DNA from: Thiofilum flexile DSM 14609
GTDB lineage: Bacteria; Pseudomonadota; Gammaproteobacteria; Thiotrichales; Thiotrichaceae
Reading direction: 5' to 3'
DNA length: 64,000 bases
NCBI RefSeq assembly: GCF_000380185.1
Contig: NZ_KB904747.1
Coordinates: 186,001 to 250,000, forward strand
Positions 46,403 through 55,758 of this stretch are shown one piece after another. The position numbers and the translations under genes were made by a program. The notes under the pieces were generated by a model. That model saw nothing but the letters and a program-made list of their open reading frames with translations. It was not told where the DNA came from and searched no databases. How positions within the stretch are numbered: the stretch's first letter is position 1; each line of letters begins with the position of its first letter.

Positions 46403-48898
46403 TTAAATCTCCGCACCCGCTTTTAGTTTCCAAATATCGCGGTTATATTCTAACATAGTGCGATCGGTAGAAAAGAAGCCACTATGTGCGGTATTGAGAA
46501 TACTCATCCGTGTCCAGTGTTCTTGATCTTGCCATGCGGTCGCTACTTTGTCTTGGGCATCAACATAGCTTCTAAAGTCTGCCAAGGTCATCCAAGGGTC
46601 ATTAGCACTTAAAACGGAATTTAAAATAGGCTCAAACTCACCGGGCGCACAATCATTAAAATGACCGGAGCGAATTAAGTCTAATACTGCTTTTAAGTCA
46701 GCATCTTGTGCGGCAATATCCCATGGACGATAGTCATGGCGTAGGGCTTGGACTTCATCGGCTTTTAAGCCAAATAAGAAGAAGTTTTCCGCTCCCACCG
46801 CATCCATAATCTCAATATTAGCACCATCATAAGTACCAATAGTGAGTGCCCCATTCATCATGAATTTCATATTACCCGTGCCCGACGCTTCTTTTCCGGC
46901 GGTAGAAATCTGCTCGGATAAATCTGCTGCGGGGGCGATAATTTCCATACTCGATACGCGATAGTTGGGAATAAAGGCAACTTTTAAACGCTCGCCAATT
47001 TCTTCGTCATTATTGACAATATCCGCCACACGATTAATCAATTTGATAATTCGTTTCGCCATCACATAACCTGGTGCGGCTTTACCACCGATGAGGACAC
47101 AGCGATTAACCCAATTATCTGTTTTACCGTTTTTGAGGCGAATATATAAATGAATAACATGGAGAATATTTAATAACTGACGCTTGTATTCGTGAATACG
47201 TTTGACTTGTATGTCGAATAATGAGTCAGGATTAAAATCTACATTACAGTCTTGTTTCACTAAGGTGGCTAGACGTTGCTTATTAGCATGTTTTACTTCG
47301 CGCCATGCTTTGTGAAAGGCTGTGTGTTTTTTAGTGGCATAGGGAACGAGTTTTTCTAGTTCCTGTAAATTGGCAATCCAACTATCCCCAATTTTGCTAG
47401 AGACTAATTGAGTAAGAGCCGGATTCGCAAAGGCTACCCAACGCCGAGGAGTAACGCCATTGGTTTTATTGTTAAACTTGTGAGGCCATAACTCATAAAA
47501 GTCATGGAACAAGCCATCAACTAATAATTGTGAGTGTAAAGCGGCGACCCCATTAATGGAGAAACTCCCCACAATAGCCAGCCATGCCATGCGTACTTGT
47601 TGGACCGGGCCTTCTTCAATAATCGACATACGGCGCAAACGATCCGTATCCCCCGGCCAACGCCGTGAGACTAGGCGTAAGAAGCGGGCATTAATTTCGT
47701 AAATAATATCAAGCAGACGCGGTAAGAGGCGACGGAATAGATATACAGGCCAGCGCTCTAGTGCTTCAGGCAAGAGAGTATGGTTAGTATAGGCCATACA
47801 CTGCGTGGTAATATTCCATGCCTCATCCCAGTTCAAATGATACTCATCGATTAATAAACGCATGAGTTCTGCCACCGCAATCGTGGGGTGGGTATCATTC
47901 ATTTGGAATACATTATCAGCCGCAAAGGTTTTGAAATCCCCGCCGCCACCTTTTTTCCATAACCGAATCGCATCTTTTAAGCTGGCTGAAGCTAAAAAGT
48001 ATTGCTGACGTAGGCGTAATTCTTTACCGTTTTCGCTGCTGTCATTGGGGTAGAGCACCATAGAAATATGCTCAGCCTCGTTTTTAGCTTGTACCGCTTC
48101 GGTATAACTACCTTGGTTAAATTCTTGTAGATTAAACTCATCGGTAGCAGATGCTTTCCACAGGCGTAGCGTATTGACGGTATTATTTTTATAGCCTGCA
48201 ATCGGGACATCGAAGGGGATGGCTAATACATCTTGTGTACCGACCCAACGCACCCGCTCTTCACCGTGGGCATCTTTATAAAACTCGCTATAGCCGCCGA
48301 ATTGAATACGTTGATGGTATTCCGCGCGCTCGATTTCCCAAGGATTACCTTCACGTAACCAGTGATCTGGCTCTTCCACTTGCTCATCATTTTCAATGCG
48401 TTGGCGGAACATGCCGTATTCATAACGAATACCATAGCCAATGACAGGTAGCGCTAAAGTAGCACAGCTATCCATAAAGCAAGCTGCTAAACGACCTAAG
48501 CCCCCATTACCTAAACCCGCATCAGGCTCTCGCTCTTCGACTTGCTCTAAATCCGCTGAAAATCTCTTTAATGCCTCTTGTGTAGGGTTTTCGATAGCTA
48601 AATTGAGCAGATTATTACCCAACGCGCGTCCAATCAAAAACTCTAAAGAGAGATAGTAAGCCCGGCGTTTTTGGGGCTGAAGGTGATTCAACCAAGTGCT
48701 TTGCCAATGAGGCATTAAGCGATCCCGTACCGTATGAGAAAGTGCTTGATAAATATAAGCCGGAGTACAGCCCTTAAAACGTCCCAAGTGATACGTTAAA
48801 TAACGTTGAAAATCATCACTAATAGCCGCTGCATCATTATCTAAGGGCTGTAGGGTTGGGATGGGAAGTAATATTTCGCAATTTTCCTGAGATGACAT
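46403..48898 (-). CDS. glgP: Glycogen/alpha-glucan phosphorylase
   Basis: 831 aa, PLP-dependent GT35 enzyme that releases glucose-1-phosphate from glycogen. The PLP lysine lies in EASGTGNMKFMMNGAL; the N-terminal YYLSLEFLIGRALGNNL and NGGLGRLAACFMDS blocks are typical. No obvious regulatory extension. AGGTTT is 9 bases before the ATG. Last gene of the five-gene operon, 19 bp after glgA. Confidence 0.96.
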   Translation of the reverse strand: MSSQENCEILLPIPTLQPLDNDAAAISDDFQRYLTYHLGRFKGCTPAYIYQALSHTVRDRLMPHWQSTWLNHLQPQKRRAYYLSLEFLIGRALGNNLLNLAIENPTQEALKRFSADLEQVEEREPDAGLGNGGLGRLAACFMDSCATLALPVIGYGIRYEYGMFRQRIENDEQVEEPDHWLREGNPWEIERAEYHQRIQFGGYSEFYKDAHGEERVRWVGTQDVLAIPFDVPIAGYKNNTVNTLRLWKASATDEFNLQEFNQGSYTEAVQAKNEAEHISMVLYPNDSSENGKELRLRQQYFLASASLKDAIRLWKKGGGGDFKTFAADNVFQMNDTHPTIAVAELMRLLIDEYHLNWDEAWNITTQCMAYTNHTLLPEALERWPVYLFRRLLPRLLDIIYEINARFLRLVSRRWPGDTDRLRRMSIIEEGPVQQVRMAWLAIVGSFSINGVAALHSQLLVDGLFHDFYELWPHKFNNKTNGVTPRRWVAFANPALTQLVSSKIGDSWIANLQELEKLVPYATKKHTAFHKAWREVKHANKQRLATLVKQDCNVDFNPDSLFDIQVKRIHEYKRQLLNILHVIHLYIRLKNGKTDNWVNRCVLIGGKAAPGYVMAKRIIKLINRVADIVNNDEEIGERLKVAFIPNYRVSSMEIIAPAADLSEQISTAGKEASGTGNMKFMMNGALTIGTYDGANIEIMDAVGAENFFLFGLKADEVQALRHDYRPWDIAAQDADLKAVLDLIRSGHFNDCAPGEFEPILNSVLSANDPWMTLADFRSYVDAQDKVATAWQDQEHWTRMSILNTAHSGFFSTDRTMLEYNRDIWKLKAGAEI

Positions 48899-48917
48899 GC
48901 AATAAAACCTATAAAAA

Positions 48918-50369
48918 TTAATACAATGCTAAATAACGCGCCGCACTTTTGGCCCATGAAAAGTCTTGGCGCATACCCGCTTGCTGAATTCCTAACCATA
49001 CTTTAGGATGGTGATAGAGATCGCAGGCATGTAGCATAGTATTTAATAACGCTGACCAACTAATATCATAAAACACAAAGCCAGTGGCTTGTTGTTCGAG
49101 TAATGTTGTTGGAGTTGAGTTGACGACGGTATCCGCAAGTCCACCTGTGAAATAGACAATAGGCGGTGTACCGTAGTTGAGGCTATACATTTGATTTAAG
49201 CCACAGGGTTCAAAGCGCGAGGGCATTAGGAACATATCCACACCCGCTTCTAATTGATGCGCTAGTTCTTCGTTATAGCCAATATAAACCATCACCCGTT
49301 CGGGATGTTGCGCGGCTAATTCACGTAGACGGCCTTCATAATAACCCTGTCCACTACCAATCAAACAAAAACGGGCATCGGTATCACGCAGCATGACTTG
49401 AATAGCTTGAATCACTAAATCAATGCCTTTTTGCTCGACCAAACGGCTCACTAAGCCAAATAATGGTTGCTTGAGAGCCACTTTATCGGTAACACCAAAA
49501 TACTTAAGCAAAGCTTGTTTGCTAGCTTGTTTACCTTTAGTAACCGTGTCTGCGGTGTAGTTTTTGGTTAGATAGGGATCTGTTTGTGGATTCCAGACGT
49601 GATTATCAATGCCATTTAAAATGCCATGCAATTTATAATGGCGTGAGCGGAGTAGGCCATCTAAGCCATAACCAAATTCAGGGGTACAGATTTCCCGTGC
49701 ATAGGTCGGGCTGACCGTTGTTACAGTATCAGCATAGACAATGCCGGCCTTGAGCATGGAGAAGCCTTGATGAAACTCCATGCCCTCCGCTGACCACCAA
49801 TGCCATGATAGGCCTAAATGGTCAAAGGTTTCACGGGGAAAATAGCCGATATAGGCCAAGTTATGAATGGTAAATAAGGTGCGTGGCTTATGCGGATACT
49901 GCTCTAAAAGTGCAGGCACTAGACCGGTTTGCCAGTCATTGAGATGAATAGCATCCGCTTTCCAGCCAATTTGTAAACTATCATTCGCTAATTCACAAAT
50001 AGCCCGCGCAAATACGGTGAAGCGTTCGGCATTATCCGGCCAATCATAACCATCAGGGTGATTATAGGGGCCGCCCGCACGATCAAAGAGTGCGGGGCAA
50101 TCCACTAAGTGCACGGTGCAATTAAAGCCTTCTGGCTCACAGCTCAAAATACGCACAGTATGGTAATAACCGTGCGAACCTTGTATATACAACCAGCCCA
50201 CCACCCGTGTACTGCCGACTTTCTGCAGTACCGAACGATAGGCAGGTAAGACTAAATGCACATCAGCGCCCTGAGTCTGTAAGGCTTGCGGCAAACTATA
50301 AGCAACATCCCCCAAACCGCCCGTTTTAATCAGGGGGAATACTTCACTACTGGCAAATAAAACGTTCAT
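48918..50369 (-). CDS. glgA: Glycogen synthase
   Basis: 483 aa, GT5 family. Elongates alpha-1,4-glucan from ADP-glucose. The N-terminal ADP-glucose loop KTGGLGDV (Lys15, as in E. coli) and the C-terminal nucleotide-sugar site SRFEPCGLNQMYSLNYGT are present. The start overlaps the glgB stop (ATGA), so translation is coupled. glgC, which supplies ADP-glucose, is not in this window. Confidence 0.96.
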   Translation of the reverse strand: MNVLFASSEVFPLIKTGGLGDVAYSLPQALQTQGADVHLVLPAYRSVLQKVGSTRVVGWLYIQGSHGYYHTVRILSCEPEGFNCTVHLVDCPALFDRAGGPYNHPDGYDWPDNAERFTVFARAICELANDSLQIGWKADAIHLNDWQTGLVPALLEQYPHKPRTLFTIHNLAYIGYFPRETFDHLGLSWHWWSAEGMEFHQGFSMLKAGIVYADTVTTVSPTYAREICTPEFGYGLDGLLRSRHYKLHGILNGIDNHVWNPQTDPYLTKNYTADTVTKGKQASKQALLKYFGVTDKVALKQPLFGLVSRLVEQKGIDLVIQAIQVMLRDTDARFCLIGSGQGYYEGRLRELAAQHPERVMVYIGYNEELAHQLEAGVDMFLMPSRFEPCGLNQMYSLNYGTPPIVYFTGGLADTVVNSTPTTLLEQQATGFVFYDISWSALLNTMLHACDLYHHPKVWLGIQQAGMRQDFSWAKSAARYLALY

Positions 50370-52525
50370 ACTGCTTTTAACACCACACCACCTAACGGTG
50401 GAACTGTTAATACCACGGAGTTATCTAAACCCATGCAAGAACTATGCTCACTGGGTAATACTCCCCCATTGCCACAGTTACTACCGGCATAATACCCCGA
50501 ATCACTATTGATGATTTCTTTATAGTCAGCCGCTACAGGTACACCAACCCGATACCCATAACGTGGTACTGGAGTGAAATTCAGAATCACAATGACACTG
50601 TCTTTAGGATCATCTGCCTTACGAATAAAGGTCAGCATGGAGTGCTCAGAGTCATTGCAATCTAGCCAACTAAAACCTTTAGAATCAAAATCATACTGAT
50701 GTAGTGCAGGTTCTGTTTTATACAGACGATTCAGATCGGCAATGAGTGCTTGAATACCATCGTGATTAGGATAGGCACATAAGTTCCAATCTAATTCATA
50801 TTTTTCTGACCATTCTTTCCATTGCCCAAACTCACCACCCATAAAGAGTAGTTTTTTGCCCGGATTGGTGTATTGCCATAAATAGAATAAGCGTAAGTTA
50901 GCGAATTTTTGCCATACGTCCCCTGGCATTTTATCGAGCAAACTACGTTTTAAGTGCACCACTTCATCATGGGACAGTGGCAGAACAAAGTTTTCACTAA
51001 AGGCATACATTTGCCCAAAGGTGAGGTAATTATGATGGTATTTACGATAGACAGGGTCGAGTTTGATATAGGATAGATTGTCATTCATCCAGCCCATATT
51101 CCATTTCATAGAAAAGCCTAAGCCACCAATATAGACCGGACGTGAAACCGCAGGCCATGAAGTAGACTCCTCAGCAATGGTAACAGTGCCGGGGAATTTT
51201 TCATGCACCAGCATATTCAGCTCGCGTATAAAGGCAATGGCCTCTAAATGCTCGCGTCCACCATATTGATTAGGTGCCCACTCACCGTGATTGCGGGAGT
51301 AGTCGAGATAGAGCATAGACGCGACAGCATCCACCCGTAGGCCGTCAATATGAAACTCTTCAATCCAAAATAGTGCATTGGCAATAAGGAAGTTTTTAAC
51401 TTCATTGCGGCCATAATCAAAAATTAAAGTGCCCCAATCCTGATGCTCACCTTTACGGGGGTCAGCATATTCATACAAAGGTTCACCCGTGAAACGAGCC
51501 AAAGCAAACTCATCTTTAGGGAAATGCGCAGGAACCCAATCGAGTAGCACGCCTAAACCTTGTTGATGGCATTGGTCAACGAAATAACGGAAATCATCGG
51601 GTGAACCAAAGCGAGCAGAGGGGGCGTAGTAACCTGATACTTGATAACCCCATGATTCATCCAGAGGATGCTCAGAGATAGGCAGCAGTTCGATATGGGT
51701 ATAGCCTAAACCTTTAGCATGTGGGATTAAGGTATCGGCTAATTCACGCCATGAATAAAAACTTTGATCAGGATGACGTTTCCAAGAACCTGCATGCACC
51801 TCGTAAATACTCATAGGTTGGTGTTGCCAATCCCATTGTTCGCGAGCGCTAATCCAATCCTTATCTTGCCACTCATAGATGTCAGGTGTGGGAACCCGTG
51901 AGGTCGTTTCAGGGCGCAAGAACATTTGCTGAGCGTAGGGGTCGGTTTTACGTAATAAAGCATCATTACGGGTTAAAATTTCGTACTTATACGAAGCTCC
52001 AGCCGCTAAGAGTGGAATAAATAATTCCCATACGCCAGATTCGCCCCGTGAGCGCATCGGGTGGCGTCGACCGTCCCATTCATTAAAGTCCCCAACGATA
52101 CTCACGCGTTTGACTGCAGGTGCCCATACCGCAAATTGGGTTCCCAGAATCCCATCACGCTCGATGACTCTAGAACCTAGTACTTTCCAAAGCTGATGGT
52201 GGCTGCCTTCATTAAATAAGTGCAGATCCAACTCACCTAAGTGAGGAATAAAGGTATAGGGGCAATAGGCGGTATGCCATGCCTGTTGAGCTTTATCCTG
52301 CCACTCAAGCGGAGGGTGGGCATGTTCTGGAGCGTAAGCTAAGGTTGTTAGCTCAAAACAATCGGTATCGGGCACACGGGTCATGAGTTGACCGGCGGCT
52401 TTGACATTCTCTGCCGCAGGCATAAAAGTACGTAATACCCAGCCAGTAGCGGTTTCATGCCAACCCAATACACTAAAAGGGTCATGTAATACACCTAATT
52501 GCAGGCGTTTTAAATCCTCGTTCAT
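50366..52525 (-). CDS. glgB: 1,4-alpha-glucan branching enzyme
   Basis: 719 aa from the ATG at 52525, which has a perfect AGGAGG five bases upstream; a GTG two codons earlier is less likely. Domains: N-terminal carbohydrate-binding N1 region, CBM48 (about 110-210, FAVWAPAVKRVSIVGDFN), and the GH13 barrel with nucleophile Asp in DGLRVDAVASMLYLDYSR, acid/base Glu in IAEESTSWP and the His-Asp pair in LPLSHDEVVHLK. Introduces alpha-1,6 branches into glycogen. Followed by glgA with overlap. Confidence 0.96.
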   Translation of the reverse strand: MNEDLKRLQLGVLHDPFSVLGWHETATGWVLRTFMPAAENVKAAGQLMTRVPDTDCFELTTLAYAPEHAHPPLEWQDKAQQAWHTAYCPYTFIPHLGELDLHLFNEGSHHQLWKVLGSRVIERDGILGTQFAVWAPAVKRVSIVGDFNEWDGRRHPMRSRGESGVWELFIPLLAAGASYKYEILTRNDALLRKTDPYAQQMFLRPETTSRVPTPDIYEWQDKDWISAREQWDWQHQPMSIYEVHAGSWKRHPDQSFYSWRELADTLIPHAKGLGYTHIELLPISEHPLDESWGYQVSGYYAPSARFGSPDDFRYFVDQCHQQGLGVLLDWVPAHFPKDEFALARFTGEPLYEYADPRKGEHQDWGTLIFDYGRNEVKNFLIANALFWIEEFHIDGLRVDAVASMLYLDYSRNHGEWAPNQYGGREHLEAIAFIRELNMLVHEKFPGTVTIAEESTSWPAVSRPVYIGGLGFSMKWNMGWMNDNLSYIKLDPVYRKYHHNYLTFGQMYAFSENFVLPLSHDEVVHLKRSLLDKMPGDVWQKFANLRLFYLWQYTNPGKKLLFMGGEFGQWKEWSEKYELDWNLCAYPNHDGIQALIADLNRLYKTEPALHQYDFDSKGFSWLDCNDSEHSMLTFIRKADDPKDSVIVILNFTPVPRYGYRVGVPVAADYKEIINSDSGYYAGSNCGNGGVLPSEHSSCMGLDNSVVLTVPPLGGVVLKAV

Positions 52526-52549
52526 TCCCACCTCCTCCCAGAGCTGTCT

Positions 52550-53893
52550 TTAACGTTTGTGCTGTTGCAATTTGGCTTTCCAATAGGCTGCCAAATCATG
52601 CGGGACATCGCTCCAAGAAAACTGCCATGCCCAATTACCGACATTGGTTCCGGGGGTATTCATCCGAGCGGTGCTATCAAGCTTTAATAAATCTTGCCAA
52701 GGCAATATGACTAACTGTGCGCGACTAGCTAACAGGGTGGCTACTAAAGCATCCATCAGTTGAGCTTCATTATCAATCCAAAGCGCTTGCATTACAACTT
52801 CTCGTTGTTCTGGCTCTAGACTTTGATACCAGCCGACTAAAGTATCGTTATCGTGTGTACCACTGTAATACACCACATTCTCATGTACATTTTCTGGCTT
52901 ATGGGGATTATCCTTCTCATGGTCAAAGGCAAATTGCAGTATGGCCATGCCGGGTAAATTAAAGCCATCGCGCAGTGCCACTACCTCAGGGGTAATCACA
53001 CCTAAATCTTCTGCCACTAAGGGCAATACACCCATTGTAGTCTGTAAGGTACTGAGCAATTGTTCACCAGGCACCTTGCCCCATACGCCATTAATAGCGG
53101 TAGGTTCACTCGCTGGAATTTCCCAAGCCGCCTCTAAACCACGAAAGTGATCAATACGCACCAAGTCAAAACATTCAAAATGATAGCTCAGACGATCGCG
53201 CCACCATTGAAAGTCCTCTTGCTGCATATACTCCCAATTATAATGCGGATTGCCCCAACGTTGTCCGGTTTCTGAGAAATAATCTGGCGGAACTCCAGCG
53301 ACAACTTCTGCTTGTCCCTTTTCATCTAAACGAAAACGCTCAGGATGAGACCAAACATCGGCACTGTCATAAGCCACAAAAATCGGCATATCACCAAATA
53401 AACGAATATGACGCTCTTTCGCATAAGCCCGCAGCGCTTGCCATTGCGCCCAGCCATTGTATTGCTCTTGAATCAGTGCATTAATAGCGGCGAGATGCTC
53501 TTGTTTAAAGGTAGCTAAAGCGTGAGCATCACGTTTGGCATAAGGTTCAGGCCAGTGTGACCAGTCTCTATCAGGGTAAGCAGCCTTTAAACACATAAAG
53601 AGTGCATAGTCATCAATCCAATGCTTTTGCCGCTCATACCAAGCTGCAAACTGGGCTTGATCCACCGCTTGCTTAGGAAAGAGATGCGGACTCAAGGCAA
53701 AAGCAGAGGCGCATAAATAAGGTGAATCACCTGCTAAGGGCACACCTAAAGGCAGCACCTGCCAGACTTTAAACTGAGCAGACGCTAGCCAATCTAACCA
53801 CCGATAAGCATCGGCATCAATACAACCGGAGGGTAAGGAAGTCGGGTGCAACAGCACACCCGCTTCACGCTGTGGTAAAGTTACTAAATTCAT
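52550..53893 (-). CDS. malQ: 4-alpha-glucanotransferase (GH77, amylomaltase)
   Basis: 447 aa, a little shorter than the usual 480-520, mostly at loops and the N terminus. Opening REAGVLLHPTSLPS is characteristic. Catalytic residues: Asp nucleophile in VRIDHFRGLEAAWEIP, Glu in VAEDLGVITPEV, and Asp in SGTHDNDT. Transfers maltodextrin segments between glucans and so recycles short chains left by GlgP. It starts 7 bp after the GH57 stop, indicating translational coupling, and 24 bp before glgB. Confidence 0.93.
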   Translation of the reverse strand: MNLVTLPQREAGVLLHPTSLPSGCIDADAYRWLDWLASAQFKVWQVLPLGVPLAGDSPYLCASAFALSPHLFPKQAVDQAQFAAWYERQKHWIDDYALFMCLKAAYPDRDWSHWPEPYAKRDAHALATFKQEHLAAINALIQEQYNGWAQWQALRAYAKERHIRLFGDMPIFVAYDSADVWSHPERFRLDEKGQAEVVAGVPPDYFSETGQRWGNPHYNWEYMQQEDFQWWRDRLSYHFECFDLVRIDHFRGLEAAWEIPASEPTAINGVWGKVPGEQLLSTLQTTMGVLPLVAEDLGVITPEVVALRDGFNLPGMAILQFAFDHEKDNPHKPENVHENVVYYSGTHDNDTLVGWYQSLEPEQREVVMQALWIDNEAQLMDALVATLLASRAQLVILPWQDLLKLDSTARMNTPGTNVGNWAWQFSWSDVPHDLAAYWKAKLQQHKR

Positions 53894-53900
53894 TATTTAC

Positions 53901-55616
53901 TTAATCAACATTCCTGCGCATAGTCCCAGCATTTTCCGCATTTCCGCCCCCTTGGGATAATGGCAGGTCTAAATAGGCAGGAGGCGTTTGATCCAATAAG
54001 TGATAGAGCGCTTTGAGTTGACGACGGAATAAGGTTTCAAAGTCACTGACACTATTGGATGGATTATAGTCACCAAACCACCAAAACCAATCCGATCCTT
54101 CACAAACCGCTAATTGTTGCGAGGCTTGGGCAAAACGTTCACTACTTAGGGCACCTTTCAATAGGGCTTGGTCATAGGCTTGTTTAGCAGCAACTAAGTA
54201 ATCCCAAGCCCGATTTTTATCGGTGGAACCAATCCAAGTTGAGAAAGACCCATACACCCAACTTCCTGCACTTAAACGTGCTAAGGGGCGAGCCGGTAAT
54301 GAGCTAACCGCATTAAATGTAGTAACTTTGATTTCAGGGGTAGTCGTTAACGTTTGATAGAGCGAATCAAGGAAAAAGTGACCATTGTCTGGATAAAACT
54401 CCCATGCATTTTCGCCATCTAAAATAATAGAAACCACTTGTTTCGAGGCAGACGAGCCTAAAAAGGCAGCAATATTTTTCAAATGCCCAACAAACTCTTG
54501 GGTGGCTTCGTGGGCATCCATATTGCTGTATTTGAAACCAATCAGGTCGGAGAGGCCGTCATCACGGAAGAATAGTTTTACCCTATGGTCGACTTGTTGA
54601 TAGCTTTGGAATAAGGCTCGTTTCGAGGACACATCCTCGCCGGTAATACCAGATACTTCACAGCTCTTACCCCATACTCCCTCGCCTGATGCTGTCCAAC
54701 GAATATTTAATTCATCTAATAGAGCTAGGGCATCCTCGCTGACCCCACCTTCAGATAACCAAACACCGGCTGGTTTACGCCCAAAGTAATGCTTAAATAC
54801 CGCGATCCCTTGCTCTAAATGCCAACGTGAACGCTCAACACCCTGAGGATAATGATCCGCATCTGGTGCTGGTGCATCGGGTAGGGCATCGCGCATATTT
54901 TTGAAGTCATTCAACAGCGGCACGATGGGGTGCATATAGGGCGTCATGGAGAGTTCAATCTGTTTACTATCCGCCAAAGCCTTATAACGTGGAATTAAAC
55001 CCTGAATACAGGTCTGCATTAATTTCAATAATTCACGGCGCTGTACTAGCGTGAATTGATTTTTTTGCGCCATTAATTCTTGCACGAGGGCATGGTGGCG
55101 CTCGGAATAGCCAAACCATACCAAGTGATACCAGACTAAGATATCAATGAAATATTGTTCGCCTAAGTAGTGTAGTGGTACTGAGCAGACGTTCGCCTCT
55201 GATTCGGCTTGGGCGCGAGTCCATTTTAACAGCGAGGCAAAAGCAGGATAAGGGTCAATCATGCGCGGTGCATAGCAGCGTTGGCACTCGGCTAAGAGTG
55301 TGGCGCGTCCCTCTTCATCGGTAGGAATAGGCTCAATACCAGCTAATAGGTTTAAGAAGCGATCTTGTAAGGGTGTACCATGCTTGAGAAATTGCTGTAA
55401 TTGCTCGGCGTAATCATCAAGCTGCTCTAATAGCACGGGGGCGAAATTGACCACCGCATGCATAGCAGGATAGCGCTCTAAATGAGCCGCCATATCACTG
55501 TAATCTTTTATGGCATGTAGATAGACCCAAGGTAAACGATAGGGACCCTGCAGTCCGTCCCGATACCAAGGTTGGTGCATATGCCAACACAAGACGACAT
55601 TTAATTGGCTACTCAT
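53901..55616 (-). CDS. GH57-family alpha-glucan-acting enzyme
   Basis: 571 aa. The GH57 (beta/alpha)7 barrel opens with VVLCWHMHQPWYRDG; the nucleophile Glu lies in WLSEGGVSEDAL and the acid/base Asp in ILDGENAWEFYPDNGH. GH57 includes alpha-amylases, amylopullulanases, 4-alpha-glucanotransferases and branching enzymes; sequence alone does not decide. It starts the operon GH57-malQ-glgB-glgA-glgP. With GlgB already present, a debranching or amylase role is more likely than branching; no glgX is seen. A 14-bp palindrome lies 75 bp upstream (55691-55704). Confidence 0.88.
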   Translation of the reverse strand: MSSQLNVVLCWHMHQPWYRDGLQGPYRLPWVYLHAIKDYSDMAAHLERYPAMHAVVNFAPVLLEQLDDYAEQLQQFLKHGTPLQDRFLNLLAGIEPIPTDEEGRATLLAECQRCYAPRMIDPYPAFASLLKWTRAQAESEANVCSVPLHYLGEQYFIDILVWYHLVWFGYSERHHALVQELMAQKNQFTLVQRRELLKLMQTCIQGLIPRYKALADSKQIELSMTPYMHPIVPLLNDFKNMRDALPDAPAPDADHYPQGVERSRWHLEQGIAVFKHYFGRKPAGVWLSEGGVSEDALALLDELNIRWTASGEGVWGKSCEVSGITGEDVSSKRALFQSYQQVDHRVKLFFRDDGLSDLIGFKYSNMDAHEATQEFVGHLKNIAAFLGSSASKQVVSIILDGENAWEFYPDNGHFFLDSLYQTLTTTPEIKVTTFNAVSSLPARPLARLSAGSWVYGSFSTWIGSTDKNRAWDYLVAAKQAYDQALLKGALSSERFAQASQQLAVCEGSDWFWWFGDYNPSNSVSDFETLFRRQLKALYHLLDQTPPAYLDLPLSQGGGNAENAGTMRRNVD

Positions 55617-55690
55617 CCTCTAATTTCCTCTTAACTACACAGGGGATATATGCCTACCAGCATAACCCAGTTAGTCAGAGAAAACTATGT

Positions 55691-55704
55691 TTGACTTATG
55701 TCAA
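55691..55704. promoter_or_regulatory. Palindrome upstream of the glycogen operon
   Basis: TTGACTTATGTCAA, arms TTGAC/GTCAA around 4 bases, 75 bp before the GH57 start. On the minus strand it includes TTGACA, a -35-like hexamer, without a matching -10. A candidate operator only. Confidence 0.3.
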
Positions 55705-55758
55705 TTCGATGGATTACTCGGCACAGCACAGGATTTCTAATGACCCTTTCCTATAATA

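Noticed and set aside
48223-48656. Overlapping 62-72 codon frames on both strands inside glgP
   Set aside because: They sit inside a well-conserved phosphorylase gene and show no start signals or homology.
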